This document shows, in pieces, positions 10,695 through 25,807 of a stretch of 64,000 nt of DNA. The DNA is taken from the NCBI GenBank assembly GCA_963790525.1, contig CAWBOV010000002.1:1085445-1149444 (forward strand), given 5' to 3'. Position 1 is the stretch's first letter. Every line of letters begins with the position of its first letter. Made by a program: the position numbers and the translations under genes. Source of the stretch: CAWBOV01 sp963790525 (GTDB lineage: Bacteria > Actinomycetota > Actinomycetes > Mycobacteriales > Jatrophihabitantaceae). The notes under the pieces were generated by a model, which made no database searches, was not told where the DNA came from, and saw only the letters and a list, made by a program, of their open reading frames with translations.

Positions 10695-10797
10695 GCAAGA
10701 CTTGCAAAAGATCATTCGGCACCCCAGACTCTTCCTGGACGCACAGTCTTGGGGGACGGTGCGCGGAACGAGTGCCTGATGGGCACACACGGGGGAG
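10695..10797 (+). promoter_or_regulatory. 5' leader of paralog 3 with palindromic upstream element
   Basis: GCAAGACTTGC (10695-10705) followed by GATCA (10710-10714) repeats the element before paralog 2. A bulged stem CCCCAGACT / AGTCTTGGGG ends in the G5 run at 10751-10755. Then come the hairpin GTGCC-TGATG-GGCAC (10772-10786) and the ribosome binding site GGGGGAG (10791-10797), 4 bases before the GTG at 10802. The hairpin differs in sequence from that of paralog 2 but is still paired, which suggests selection on structure. Confidence 0.5.
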
Positions 10798-10801
10798 AAC
10801 G

Positions 10802-13800
10802 GTGTTCAATTTTCGACGCGCGTCCGCATGCCTTCTTGCAGCAGTGACAGCGCTTGCGGTCCAGAACGTGTTCAGCACCAGCGCGCACGCCTACGGCACG
10901 GCGCAGTCCACGGTGGTGAACGTGGCGCCCACCATCAACACTCCTGACATCCAGGACGGCATCGTCTACTCGATCGCCCAGGTGGGTACTCGGGTCCTCG
11001 TCGGCGGCAGCTTCACCCAGGTCGCCGCGCACGGCTCGTCCACGATCGTCAGCCGCAACTACATCCTGGCGTTCAACGCCTCGACCGGCGCGCTCGACAC
11101 GGGCTTCGTCCCGGCGGTCGACGGCGTGGTCCAGAGCATCGTCGCCGGCCCGACCGCCGACACCGCCTACGTCGGCGGCCTGTTCGCGACGGTCAACGGC
11201 ACGAAGAGCAAGGGCATCGTGCTGGTCAGCACGGTCACCGGCGCGATCGTCAGCGGCTGGAAGCCCTCGGCCCTCAACGGTGCGGTCTACACGGTGCGCT
11301 ACGCCCCCGGTCACCTCTACATCGCCGGCACCTTCACCACCGACGCGACCATCCTGCACCAGGGCATCGCCTCGCTGAACCCGAACACCGGCGTCGTGGA
11401 CTCCTACATCAACGTCCAGCTGACCGGCCACCACAACTACACCGGCAACGGCGGCTCCAACGGTGCCGTCGGGCCGCGGGCGATGGACATCTCGCCCGAC
11501 GGCACCCGGATGATCATCATCGGCAACTTCAAGAACGCCAACGGCGTGCTGTCGGACCAGATCGTGATGCTGGACCTCGGCACGAGCGCGGGCGTCATCG
11601 ACCCCAACTGGTCCACCAGCGACTTCAGCGCCGCCTGCGCGAGCGGGGCGTTCGACACCTACATGCGCGGACATCGCCTTCTCGCCGGACGGCAGCTACT
11701 TCGTCATCGCGGCCACCGGCGCCAGCGGCAACAACGCCGACGGCTCGCGCTCGCTGTGCGACTCGGCCAGCCGCTGGGAGACCAACGCCACCGGCACGAA
11801 CGTCCACCCGACCTGGGTCGACTACACCGGCAACGACTCCCTGCTCTCGGTCGCCGATCAGCGGCACCGCCGTCTACGTCGGCGGGCACGAGCGCTGGCT
11901 GAACAACCCCAACGCCTACGACTCCGCCGGCACGGGCTCCGTCCCGCGCGCCGGCATGGCCGCCCTCGACCCGGCCAGCGGCATCCCGCTGTCCTGGAAC
12001 CCGGGCCGCAACCCGCGTGGCTCCGGCGCCTGGACGATGTACGTCACGGCCAACGGCCTGTACGTCGGCTCCGACACGGACTTCTTCGGTCCCGCGTACC
12101 AGTACAAGGACATGAAGCTGGGCTTCTTCCCGCTCGCCGGTGGCGTCGCTCCCGCCTCCACCGCCACGGCCGCGCTGCCGTCCAACGTCTACCTGGCCGG
12201 CGCGCTGCCGACCGCGGCGAACACCAACGTCCTGTACCGCGTGGACGCGGGCGGCTCCGCGGTCGCCGCGACCGACAACGGCCCGGACTGGATGGCCGAC
12301 AACAGCGACTCCGCTCCCGGTGCCGCCTTCCGCACCACCGGCAGCAACTCGGCCGGCTGGAGCCCGAGTGCCGCTCGCTCGGCCTCGCTCGAGCCGCAGG
12401 CGCCGACGTCCCTGTTCGACTCCGAGCGCTGGGGCGCCTCGCACTGGAGCTTCCCGGTCACCACGGGAACCCAGGTCACGGTGAACCTGTTCTTCGCCAA
12501 CCGGTACAGCGGAACCTCGCAGCCCGGTCAGCGGGTGTTCAACGTGGCGATCGACGGCACGACCGTCCTGCCGAACTACGACATCGTCGCCGACGTCGGT
12601 GACCAGACCGGCACCGAGAAGTCCTACACGATCACCAGCGACGGCACGGTCAACATCGACCTGACCAACATCACCGAGAACCCGCTCATCAACGCGATCG
12701 AGATCGTCAAGGCCGGGACGACCACCACCCCGACCGCCGGCGGCACGACCGACCTGTCCTACCGGGCGTACAGCTCGACGATCGGCCCGCTGACCAACGT
12801 CAGCAACACCGGCGTCGACTGGTCCACCACGCGTGGCGCCTTCATGGTCGGCAACACGATCTTCTACGGCTCGACCGACGGCAACTTCTACAAGGCCAGC
12901 CTTCGACGGCACGACGGTCGGCACGCCCGTCTCGATCGACCCGTACAACGACCCCGCGTGGGCCAACGTCGACACCGGCTCGGGCCAGACCTACCGCGGC
13001 GTGCGGTCGTCGTTCTACTCCGAGATCGGCAACGTCACGGGCGCCTTCTACAACGGCGGTCGCATGTACTACTCGCTGCTCGGCCAGACGAACCTGTTCT
13101 GGCGCTGGTTCTCACCCGACAGCGGCATCATCGGCGGCCAGGAGTTCACCGCCAGCGGCGGCGACTTCAGCAACACGGCCGGCGAGTTCCTGAGCGGCAA
13201 CACGATCTACTACGCCAACCGCGCCGACGGCACGCTGCACACCGAGACCTTCAGTGCCGGCGTCGTCAGCGGCACCGACACGGTCGTCAGCGGCCCGAAC
13301 GTGGACGGCAACGACTGGCGCGCCCGGGGCCTGTTCGCCTACGGCACGCCGACGTTCCCGAACCAGCTGCCGACCGCCAACGCGACCTCGACGTGCACCA
13401 ACCTCAACTGCGCCTTCGACGGGACCAGCTCGAACGATCCCGACGGCACCATCGCGTCCTACGCCTGGACGTTCGGTGACGGATCGACCGGTACCGGTGC
13501 GACGCCGAACCACGGCTACGCCTCGGCGGGGACATACACCGTGTCCTTGGTGGTCACCGACAACCGTGGCGGCCAGAGCACGGCCTGGACCGGCTCGGTC
13601 ACCGTGACCGCTCCCGCGGTCGCTCCGGTGTCCTACGTCGCGGCAGCGCACTCCTACGCGGCGGCCAGCACCAACGCGGCCGTCACGGCGCCGGCGGGCA
13701 TCCAGGCCGGTGACACGGAGCTGCTGACGGTGACGACCAACCTCACCGGCACGACGGGCACCCCGACCGGGCTGACCGGCTGGACCCAGGTGGCGCAGCA

Positions 13801-14260
13801 GCTGTCGAGCACCGTGCTGCAGACGACGGTGTTCAAGCGCACTGCCACGGCGACCGACTCCGGTGTCGTGGTCCACGTCCCGCTCACCACCTCCTCGGCG
13901 GTCGCCCTGCAGCTGGTCGACTACCGGGGCGTGGGCACGGCGAGCGTGGTCACCGCCGGTGCGGCCGACAGCGCGACGGCGACGCACATCGCGCCGGCTG
14001 TCACGGTCGCGACGGGCGGCTCGTGGGTGGTCAACATCTGGGCCGACAAGTCCTCGACCACCACCGCCTGGACGCTTCCGGCAACGGTGACCGGCCGCGA
14101 CACGGTGATCGGCACCGGCAGTGGCCGCGTCACGGTCGCCCTCGCGGACAACGGTGCGCCGCTGGCGTCGGGTACCTACCCGGCCCAGACGGCGACGGTG
14201 ACCGGCGGGGCGAGCGGCAAGGGCGAGATGATCAGCCTGGTGCTGGCGCCGCAGAGCTAG
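10802..14260 (+). pseudogene. Giant secreted modular protein, paralog 3, with one malectin domain (frameshifted)
   Basis: The GTG start follows the shared leader. A signal peptide ends near SAHA, then come the DUF5122-like propeller, one malectin domain (about 12225-12710: VLYRVDAGG, SERWGASHWSFPV, NYDIVADVGDQT), the second repeat domain, one PKD domain (about 13360-13610) and one C-terminal module ending in LVLAPQS. Compared with its paralogs it has three +1 shifts, near 11670 (CGCGGAC), 11856 (GCCGATC) and 12901 (AGCCTTC). Removing one base at each restores an unbroken frame of about 1150 codons. It has one PKD-module pair where paralogs 1 and 2 have two. No anchor motif is seen. The breaks may be sequencing errors. 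Confidence 0.75.
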
Positions 14261-14276
14261 ACCGATCGGGCACGGA

Positions 14277-14308
14277 GCGGGGCCGGTGGCGAGAGCCGCC
14301 GGCCCCGC
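14277..14308 (+). terminator. Hairpin terminator after paralog 3
   Basis: A 14-bp stem (GCGGGGCCGGTGGC pairing with GCCGCCGGCCCCGC, one G-T pair) with a GAGA loop lies 17 bases past the stop codon. Confidence 0.75.
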
Positions 14309-14410
14309 CTCCCGTTCCGGCCGCGCCAACCTTTCGTCACGCGCGCGCCACCGTTCATCACGCTTGTGACTCGACCCACACTTATAGGTTGCATATCAAA
14401 CTACGTCTCA

Positions 14411-14510
14411 GTAAGAGTTGCGACTGATCAACAAGTGCAGCACACTGGTGTCAGGTACCGCACTACCGGGGGGGTACGCGGACCACTGCCTTCGGGCGCT
14501 GACGGGGGAA
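14411..14510 (+). promoter_or_regulatory. 5' leader of paralog 4
   Basis: A degenerate copy of the upstream element (GTAAGAGTTGC at 14411-14421, then GATCA at 14426-14430) lies about 100 bases before the start, as in leaders 2 and 3. A G7 run (14468-14474), a GCC-TTCG-GGC mini-hairpin near 14488-14497 and GGGGGAA at 14504-14510 precede the GTG at 14519. An in-frame ATG at 14510 overlaps the end of the Shine-Dalgarno run and is less likely to be the start. Confidence 0.45.
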
Positions 14511-14518
14511 TGGAAGTC

Positions 14519-17495
14519 GTGTTCAGATCTGCACGCGCGGCACGTGGTCGCGCCCACCTTCGGGCGGTGGCACTGCTGCTGGCGGCGAGCGTCGTCGGCC
14601 TCACCGTGCAGGGCGTGCTCAGCGCCGACGCCGACGCCTACGGCCCCGTCCAGTCCCAGGTGGTCAGTGCGGTTCCCTCGACAGCCACTCCGGACATCCA
14701 GAACGGCATCGTCTACTCCATCACCCAGGTCGGCACGCGCATGATCGTCGGGGGCAGCTTCACCTCGGTCGCGCCGCACGGCTCCACGGCCGCGATCACC
14801 CGCAACTACGTCTTCGCCTTCGACGCCGCCACCGGAACCATCGACACCGGCTTCCACCCCGCCGTCAATGGCGTGATCGAGAGCGTCATCCCCGGTCCGT
14901 GGGCGAACACGGCCTACCTCGGCGGCTACTTCACCACCGTCAACGGCGCCGCCCAGCGCGGAGTGGTGATGGTCAGCACCATCACCGGCGCGGTCATCGC
15001 ACCGTTCAAGTCCTCGATCACCGACGGGGTCGTCTTCACCCTGCGCTACGCCGGCGGGCGGCTGTTCGTCGGCGGCTCGTTCACCAAGGTCGGCGGCGCG
15101 GTGCACGGCGGCCTCGCCACGCTCAACCGCTCCAACGGCCAGGTCGACAAGTACATGAACGTCCAGCTGACCGGCCACCACAACTGGGACGGCAGCGGCG
15201 CGTACGGCGTCGTGGGGCCGCGGGCGATGGACATCTCGGCCGACGGCAAGCACCTCGTCGTGATCGGCAACTTCAAGAAGGCCAACGGCGTCGTCCACGA
15301 CCAGATCCTGCAGATCGATCTCGGCACCACCGCGGCGGCGATCCACACGACCTGGAACACCAGCGGCTTCGCGCCGGCCTGCGGCGCAGGCAACTTCGAC
15401 AGCTACGTGCGTGACGTCGCGTTCTCCCCGGACGGCAGCTACTTCGTCGTCGCCGCCACGGGCGGGCACGCCTACGGCGTCGGCATCACCCAGACGCTGT
15501 GCGACAGCGCCACCCGGTGGGCCACCGCGGCGACAGGCACCAACGTCACCCCGACCTGGGTCGACTACACCGGCAACGACACCCTGCTCTCGGTCGCCAC
15601 CACCCAGACCGCGATCTACGTCGGCGGTCACGAGCGCTGGCTGAACAACCCGAACGGCTCGGACCGCGCCGGCGCAGGGGCCGTGCCGCGCCCGGGCGTC
15701 GCCGCGCTCGATCCGAGCAACGGCCTGCCCCTGGCGTGGAACCCCGGCCGCAACCCGCGCGGATCCGGAGCGTGGGCGATCTACGCGTCCAGCACGGGCG
15801 TCTACTACGGCTCGGACACGACCAACTACGGCGACCACGAGCAGTACCACGCCGCGCGCATCGCCTTCTTCCCGCTCGCCGGCGGCGCGACTCCGGCAGC
15901 CACCACCACCTCGAGCCTGCCCGGCAACATCTTCCTGGCCGGCAGCACCGGCACCGAGGCCGCTGCGACCGACCTTGCCGTTCGTTCCATGAGCGGCACC
16001 ACCATCGGCGCCGTCGACACGGTGCCCAACACGGGCATCGACTGGTCGACGACCCGCAGCGCGTTCGTGGTCGGCTCGACCATCTACTACGGCACCGTCG
16101 ACGGGACGTTCCACCGGGCCAGCTTCAACGGCTCCACCGTCGGCACTCCGGTCACGATCGACCCGTACGACGACCCGAACTGGGCCGACCGTGCAGACCG
16201 GCTCCGGCCAGACCTACCTCGGCGCCGTGACCGGCTACTACAGCCAGCTCACCAGCGTCACCGGCGCCTTCTACTCCGCCGGCCGGCTCTACTACTCCCT
16301 CAACGGCGAGAGACCCTGTACTACCGCTACTTCACTCCGGACAGCGGCATCATCGGCGGCACGCAGTTCACCGCGACCGGCGGGGACTTCAGCGCCGCGG
16401 CCGGCATGTTCCTGTCCGGGACCAGCCTGTACTACGTCAACGCCACGACCGGAAACCTCTACCGCATCGCCTTCAGCGGCGGCGTGCGTCTCCGGCACGG
16501 CCGCGCTCGTCAGCGGGCCGTCGCTCGACGGGCGGGACTGGCGCGCACACAGCCTGTTCGTCTACGGCCCTCCGAGCGCGCCGAACGTCATGCCCACCGC
16601 GTCGGCCACCGCGAGCTGCAGTTCCGCGACCTGCTCCTTCGACGGCACCGCGTCCACCGACTCCGACGGCACGGTGATCGGCTACGCCTGGAACTTCGGG
16701 GACGGCACGACCGGCTCCGGCGCGACCGCGACGCACACCTACGCGACGAGCGGCACCTACCAGGTCACGCTGACCGTCGAGGACAACCGGGGCGGGTACA
16801 GCACGCCCTGGACCAGCTCGCTCACCGTGACCGTCCCGACCTATCAGACGATCGCCTACGTCGCAGCTGCGGGGAGCACGGCCACGCCCGCGGCGACCGC
16901 GACCACCCCGTCGATCTCGGTGACCGCGCCCGCGGGCATCGCGGCCGGCGACACGGAGGTCCTGATCGTCACGGCCAACGAGAGCGGCATCACCGGCACC
17001 CCGGCGGGCGGGTTGAGCGGCTGGACCGTGCTGGCCCAGCAGACCTCACCCACGCTGGAGACCACGGTCTACACGCGCACCGCGTCGGCGGGGGATTCCG
17101 GTCAGGCCGTCGTCGTGCCGCTGTCGGACTCGGTGAGCGTGAGCGCGCAGCTGGCCGTCTACCGCGGTGCCGGGGCGATCACCGCCGTGACCGCGGGCGA
17201 CGCGTCCACGGCGACCCACGTGACGCCGTCCGCGTCGGTCTCCATCACCGGCTCCTGGGTGCTGTCCTACTGGGCCGACCGGTCCTCGACCACGACGCAG
17301 TGGACGCTGCCCTCGACCGTGACCTCCCGCGACGTCGAGATCGGCGTCGGCGGCGGCCGGGTGAGCAGCGCCCTCGCCGACAGCGGAGCGGGCGTCAACG
17401 CCGGCACCACGCCCGGGCAGTCGGCGACGGTGGACGCAGCCAGCGGGCGTGGCTCGACCGTCACCCTCGTGATCAACCCGGGCGCCCTCAACTGA
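14519..17495 (+). pseudogene. Giant secreted modular protein, paralog 4 (frameshifted)
   Basis: A signal peptide (hydrophobic stretch VALLLAASVVGLTVQGVL) is followed by the DUF5122-like propeller, the second repeat domain with STTRSAFVVGSTIYYG, one PKD domain (about 16590-16840, YAWNFGDGTTG) and one C-terminal module ending in LVINPGALN. There is no malectin domain. Three shifts are inferred from the paralogs: +1 near 16190, -1 near 16312 and +1 near 16486, which alternate between two frames. This member is the most divergent of the five in its propeller. If the breaks are real, the first shift would truncate the product inside the second repeat domain. Confidence 0.75.
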
Positions 17496-17646
17496 GATGC
17501 GGGTCCGCCTTACATTGCGATTCCATATAGGGCCCGCGGCACTCCGGACATAACGCGCCCTTCGCAGCCGGTCCGCGGCGCCCGCGCAAGCGCATCCTTG
17601 CCTTTCATGTAACCGATCTCCCAGACTCGTCGCAGGAGCGGGGTCC

Positions 17647-17688
17647 GGGGGGGCCGCGCGGCTATTGCCTGCGGGCGTTTCGGGGGAA
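17647..17688 (+). promoter_or_regulatory. 5' leader of paralog 5
   Basis: A G7 run (17647-17653), a GCC-TGCG-GGC mini-hairpin (about 17667-17676) and the ribosome binding site GGGGGAA (17682-17688) precede the GTG at 17693. The spacing between the two G-runs (about 29 bases) matches the other leaders. CCCAGACTC upstream is shared with leader 3. The GCAAGACTTGC element is not clearly present. Confidence 0.45.
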
Positions 17689-17692
17689 GCGC

Positions 17693-20607
17693 GTGTTCAC
17701 AGTTCGTCGCATCATGTCCTGTGTCTGTGTCGCGGTCACCGCGGTGGCCCTGCAGACAGCCTTCACCGCGTCGTCACATGCGGTCGGTGCCGCGCAGTCG
17801 CAGGTCGTCAGCCCGGGCCCGGTGTCGTTCACACCGGACTTCAAGAACGGGATCGTGGAGACGCGTCGCGCAGGTGGGCACGCGGATCCTCGTCGGCGGG
17901 AGTTTCACCAGCGTCGCCCCGCACGGGTCGAACGCCGCGGTCACGCGCAATTTCGTCATGGCGTTCAACGCGACGACCGGAGCCATCGACACCGGCTTCG
18001 TGCCGAACGTGAACGGTGAGGTCGAGAGCATCGTCCCCGGCCCGAGTCCGGACACGGCCTACGTGAGCGGCTTCTTCGGATCCGTCAACGGGGTGACCGC
18101 CAAGGGCGTGGTGCTGCTCAGCACGGTGACCGGCGCGATCGTCAGCCCGTTCAAGCCGGCGTCGATGAACGGCGCGGTCTACGCGGTCCGGTACTCCGGC
18201 AACCGCCTGTACGTCGCCGGGACGTTCACGACGGTGGGTGGCGCCACCCACCAGGGCATCGTGGCGCTCAACCCCACGACCGGCGCGGTCGACCCGTTCA
18301 TGAACATCCAGCTGACCGGGCACCACAACTTCAACGGCGTCAGCGGCGCGAACGGCGCCGTCGGCCCACGGGCGATGGACATCTCGCCCGACGGCCGCAC
18401 GATGGTGATCATCGGCAACTTCAAGAAGGCCAACAACCTGGCCTACGACCAGATCGTCCTCGTCGACCTGACGGGCAGCAGCGCCGTGATCGACACCGCG
18501 TGGGCGACCCTGCAGTACACGGCGGCCTGCGCCAGCGGCGCGTTCGACACCTACATGCGCGACGTCTCCTTCTCACCCGACGGCAGCTACTTCGTCATCT
18601 CCGCGACCGGAGCCAGCGGCACCAACATCGACGGCACCCGCTCCCTCTGCGACACCGCCGCCCGCTGGGAGACCAACGCGACAGGCACCAACGTCAAGCC
18701 GACGTGGGTCGACTACACCGGCAACGACTCGTTGCTGTCGGTGACCGTCACGGGTACCGCGATCTACGTGGGCGGTCACCAGCGGTGGCTGAACAACCCG
18801 AACGCGTCCGACTCGGCCGGTACCGGTGCCGTTCCGCGGCCTGGCCTCGCCGCGCTCGACCCCGCGAACGGCCTGCCGCTGGCCTGGAACCCCGGGCGCA
18901 ACCCGCGTGGCTCCGGCGCCTGGACGTCGTACTCGACGCCGAGCGGGGTCTACATCGGGTCCGACACCGACTTCTTCGGCGACCACGACCAGTTCCACAA
19001 CCAGAAGCTCGGGTTCTTCCAGCTCGCCGGCGGCTACGTCCCGGCGTCCACCGCCACCACGGCACTGCCCGGCAACGTGTACTTCGCCGGTGCCCTGCCC
19101 TCGTCGACCTCGCTCGGCGTGCGCTCCTACGACGGCACCACGGCAGGATCGCTGGGGAGCCAGCCGTCCTCGATCAACTGGTCCACCACGCGCGGGGCGT
19201 TCATGGTCGGCCCGTCGATCTTCTTCGGAGCCACGGACGGCAACTTCTACCAGGCCAGCTTCAACGGCAGCACGGTCGGCACGCCGGTCTCCATAGACCC
19301 GTACAACGACCCGAACTGGTCCAACGTCGACACCGGCTCGGGCCAGACCTACCGCGGTGTGCGCTCGGCCTTCTACTCGCAGATCTCCAGCGTCACCGGG
19401 GCTTTCTACGACGGCGGCCGGATGTACTACACGCTGTCGGGCAACTCGACACTGTTCTACCGCTACTTCACGCCCGACAGCGGCATCATCGGCGGGACGC
19501 AGTTCACGGCCTCGGGCGGCAACTTCAGCAACGTCGCCGGGATGTTCCTCAGCGGCACGTCGCTCTACTACGCCAACCGCAACGACGGCACCCTGCACCG
19601 CGTGAACTTCTCCGGCGGCGTCGTCAGCGGCTCCGACACCGTCGTCAACAACACCGGCATCGACTGGCGCGCGCACGGACTGTTCCTCAACGGCACGTCC
19701 ACGCAGCCGCCGAACCAGCTGCCGATCGCGTCCGCGACCTCCTCCTGCACGGGCGCCACGTGTTCCTTCGACGGGTCGACCTCGCACGACCCTGACGGCA
19801 CCGTCGTCTCCTACGCGCTGGACGTTCGGCGACGGCTCGACGGGCACCGGTGTCTCGCCGTCGCACACCTACGCCGCCTCGGGTACCTACCAGGTCTCGC
19901 TCGTGGTGACCGACAACAGCGGCGGGCAGAGCGCGAACCCGTGGACCGGCTCGGTCACGGTCACCGTGAACACCCAGCCCGGCCCGGTCTCCTTCGTGGG
20001 CAAGGCGAGCGCCACCGGGCGGACGACCTCGCTGACGGTCACCGCACCGGCCGGGATCCAGGCCGGTGACACCGAGCTGCTCGTCGTCAGCGTGGGGACC
20101 GCCGGAGTCACCGGAACCCCGGCCGGCGCGCTCAGTGGCTGGACGCAGCGGACACAGGTGACGTCCTCGACGCTGCAGACGACCGTCTACACCCGCGCCG
20201 CGGGTGCCGGCGACTCGGGCGCCACCGTGCAGATACCACTGAGTGCGCAGGCGAGCGTGGTCGGTCAGCTCGCCGTGTACCGCGGTGTCGGGACGGCCGC
20301 CCCGGTCTTCGCCTCCGCCACGGACGTCTCGACGGCCAGCCACACCACGCCGACCGTGGCGGTGGCGGGCAGCAACTCCTGGGTGGTGTCGGTGTGGACG
20401 GACCGCTCCTCGACGACGACCGGTTGGTCGCTGCCCGGTGGGGTGGTGTCGCGGGACGTCACGATCGGCACGGGCGGCGGGCACGCGTCGGCGGCCCTGG
20501 CCGATTCCGCGGCCAGTGTCCCCGCCGGCTCCTACGGCGGGCTCACCGCGACGGTCGACGCGGCGAGCGGGCGCGGCGCGATGCTCAGCATCGTGCTCTC
20601 CCCGTGA
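17693..20607 (+). pseudogene. Giant secreted modular protein, paralog 5 (frameshifted)
   Basis: A signal peptide (VAVTAVALQTAFTASSHA) leads into the DUF5122-like propeller, the second repeat domain, one PKD domain (about 19715-19970) and one C-terminal module that ends at 20607 in LSIVLSP. There is no malectin domain. A +1 shift near 17864, about 57 codons after the start, would cut the product almost at once, and a second +1 shift near 19817 lies inside the PKD domain. Between them the frame is open and well conserved for about 1.95 kb, which argues against long decay. It is last in the array, just before the glycosyltransferase gene. Confidence 0.75.
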
Positions 20608-20705
20608 CCCCGGAGTCGATCTTCGACAGGCGTCTGCAACCGAGCTCGCGGTAGGGTCGAGCCCGGCCAGCGTCCCGCAGCTTCCGCTACAGAAACGGTT
20701 CTCTC

Positions 20706-22082
20706 GTGCGCTTTCGCAGACGATCCTCCACGCCCGGTTCGGGCTCCGCGCCCCGCGTCATGATCATCGTGCAGAACCTGCCGGTGCCGCTGGACCGGCG
20801 GGTGTGGCTGGAGTGCCAGGCGCTCGTCGCGGCCGGGTACGGCGTGTCGGTCATCTGCCCCAAGGGACCGGGTGACCCCGCCTACCAGGAACTGGACGGC
20901 GTGCGCATCTACAAGTACGCCCCGCCGCCCGCGGCCGAGGGGCTCGTCGGCTACCTCGTCGAGTTCGTCTACTGCTGGCTGCGCACCGCTCTGCTGTCGG
21001 TCAAGGTCCGTCTCCGCGACGGGTTCGACGTCATCCAGGCGTGCAACCCGCCGGACACCTACTGGCTGCTCGCCGCGCTGCACCGCGTCGGCGGCGTGAA
21101 GTTCGTCTACGACCAGCACGACCTGAACCCGGAGGTGTACCTGTCGCGGTTCGGCAAGCCGACCGGGCTGGCCGGGCGCGCGCAGTACCGCGCCCTCGTG
21201 TGGCTGGAGCGGCGCACCTTCCGCCTCGCCGACCACGTGATCTCCACCAACGAGTCCTACCGGGCGATCGCCGTGCGCCGCGGCGGCCTGGACCCGGCGG
21301 ACACGACGGTCGTGCGCAGCGGCCCGGACACGGTCGTGATGCGTCCCGTCGACGGCGATCCCGAGCTGCGTTCGGGGCGGCGCCACCTGCTGGCCTACCT
21401 GGGGATCATGGGGCCGCAGGACGGCGTCGACGTGGTCATCCGCGCGATGGACATCCTGGTGCACAAGCTCGGCCGCACCGACATCCACGTCGCGCTCCTC
21501 GGTTTCGGCGACATGCTGGAATCGCTGAAGGAACTCGGCACCGAACTCGATGTCGCCGAGTACCTCACCTTCACCGGGCGAGTGGGCCCCCGCGAGATCG
21601 CCGACTACCTGTCGGCGGCGGACCTCGGCGTCTCGCCGGATCCGCTCAACCCGCTCAACGACGTCTCGACGATGAACAAGACGATGGAGTACATGAGTTA
21701 CGTCCTCCCCGTCGTCAGCTTCGACCTCGCCGAGACCAGGATCTCCGGCGGCACCGCGGTGCGCTACGTCGAGCCCGCGCTCGACGGCGACGACGAGGCC
21801 GCGGTCCGCCGTTTCGCCGACACGATCGCCGAGCTGCTCGACGCCCCGGACCTCCGGGAGCGGATGGCCCTCGAGGGGCGGCGCCGGGCCGAGGCCGAGC
21901 TGGACTGGCGCCCGCAGCGCCGCGCCTACGTGAGCGTGTACGACCGGCTGACCGGTTTCGCCTCGGTCCCGGAGGCGCCCGAACCGCCCGCTCCTGCCGA
22001 GGACCGCTGGGGCCGGCCGGTGCTGGACACGACCGACGAGCAGGCACTGCGCAGCTTCGCCCGCACCCGCCGTCTGCCCTGA
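20706..22082 (+). CDS. Glycosyltransferase of the GT-B fold (GT4-like)
   Basis: The 458-residue protein has the two Rossmann-like halves of a GT-B enzyme. The N-terminal half contains PRVMIIVQNLPVPLDRRVW and VYDQHDLNPEVY, as in WbuB/WcaI-type sugar transferases. The C-terminal half has GFGDMLESL, FTGRV, a DLGVSPD segment and an E-rich donor site (NKTMEYMSY). Enzymes of this type add a sugar from a nucleotide donor to a lipid- or polymer-linked glycan at the cytoplasmic face. Together with the glycoside hydrolase and PAP2 genes on the left it suggests an exopolysaccharide locus. The start is a GTG with a weak ribosome binding site. Donor and acceptor are not known. Confidence 0.85.
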   Translation: MRFRRRSSTPGSGSAPRVMIIVQNLPVPLDRRVWLECQALVAAGYGVSVICPKGPGDPAYQELDGVRIYKYAPPPAAEGLVGYLVEFVYCWLRTALLSVKVRLRDGFDVIQACNPPDTYWLLAALHRVGGVKFVYDQHDLNPEVYLSRFGKPTGLAGRAQYRALVWLERRTFRLADHVISTNESYRAIAVRRGGLDPADTTVVRSGPDTVVMRPVDGDPELRSGRRHLLAYLGIMGPQDGVDVVIRAMDILVHKLGRTDIHVALLGFGDMLESLKELGTELDVAEYLTFTGRVGPREIADYLSAADLGVSPDPLNPLNDVSTMNKTMEYMSYVLPVVSFDLAETRISGGTAVRYVEPALDGDDEAAVRRFADTIAELLDAPDLRERMALEGRRRAEAELDWRPQRRAYVSVYDRLTGFASVPEAPEPPAPAEDRWGRPVLDTTDEQALRSFARTRRLP

Positions 22083-22208
22083 ACGGCCCGCCCCAGGCTG
22101 TCGGAGGCCCGCAGTAGGCTGGACACATCACCCCTCCCGATTCACCGGCGAGGGGCGTTTGTGCTGTCGCGCGCGCATCCGAAATGCGCAGTTTGAAGAG
22201 GGTATGCC

Positions 22209-25790
<3,582 letters not shown>

Positions 25791-25807
25791 GCACCGCCCG
25801 GGCAGCG

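Noticed and set aside
6927..19817. Phase variation as the cause of frameshifts in the paralogs
   Set aside because: The break sites are not in long homopolymers or short tandem repeats, and similar breaks occur in housekeeping genes.
1534..20607. Repeated DNA as a CRISPR array
   Set aside because: Repeats are coding, of varied length and irregular spacing, with no short repeat-spacer unit.
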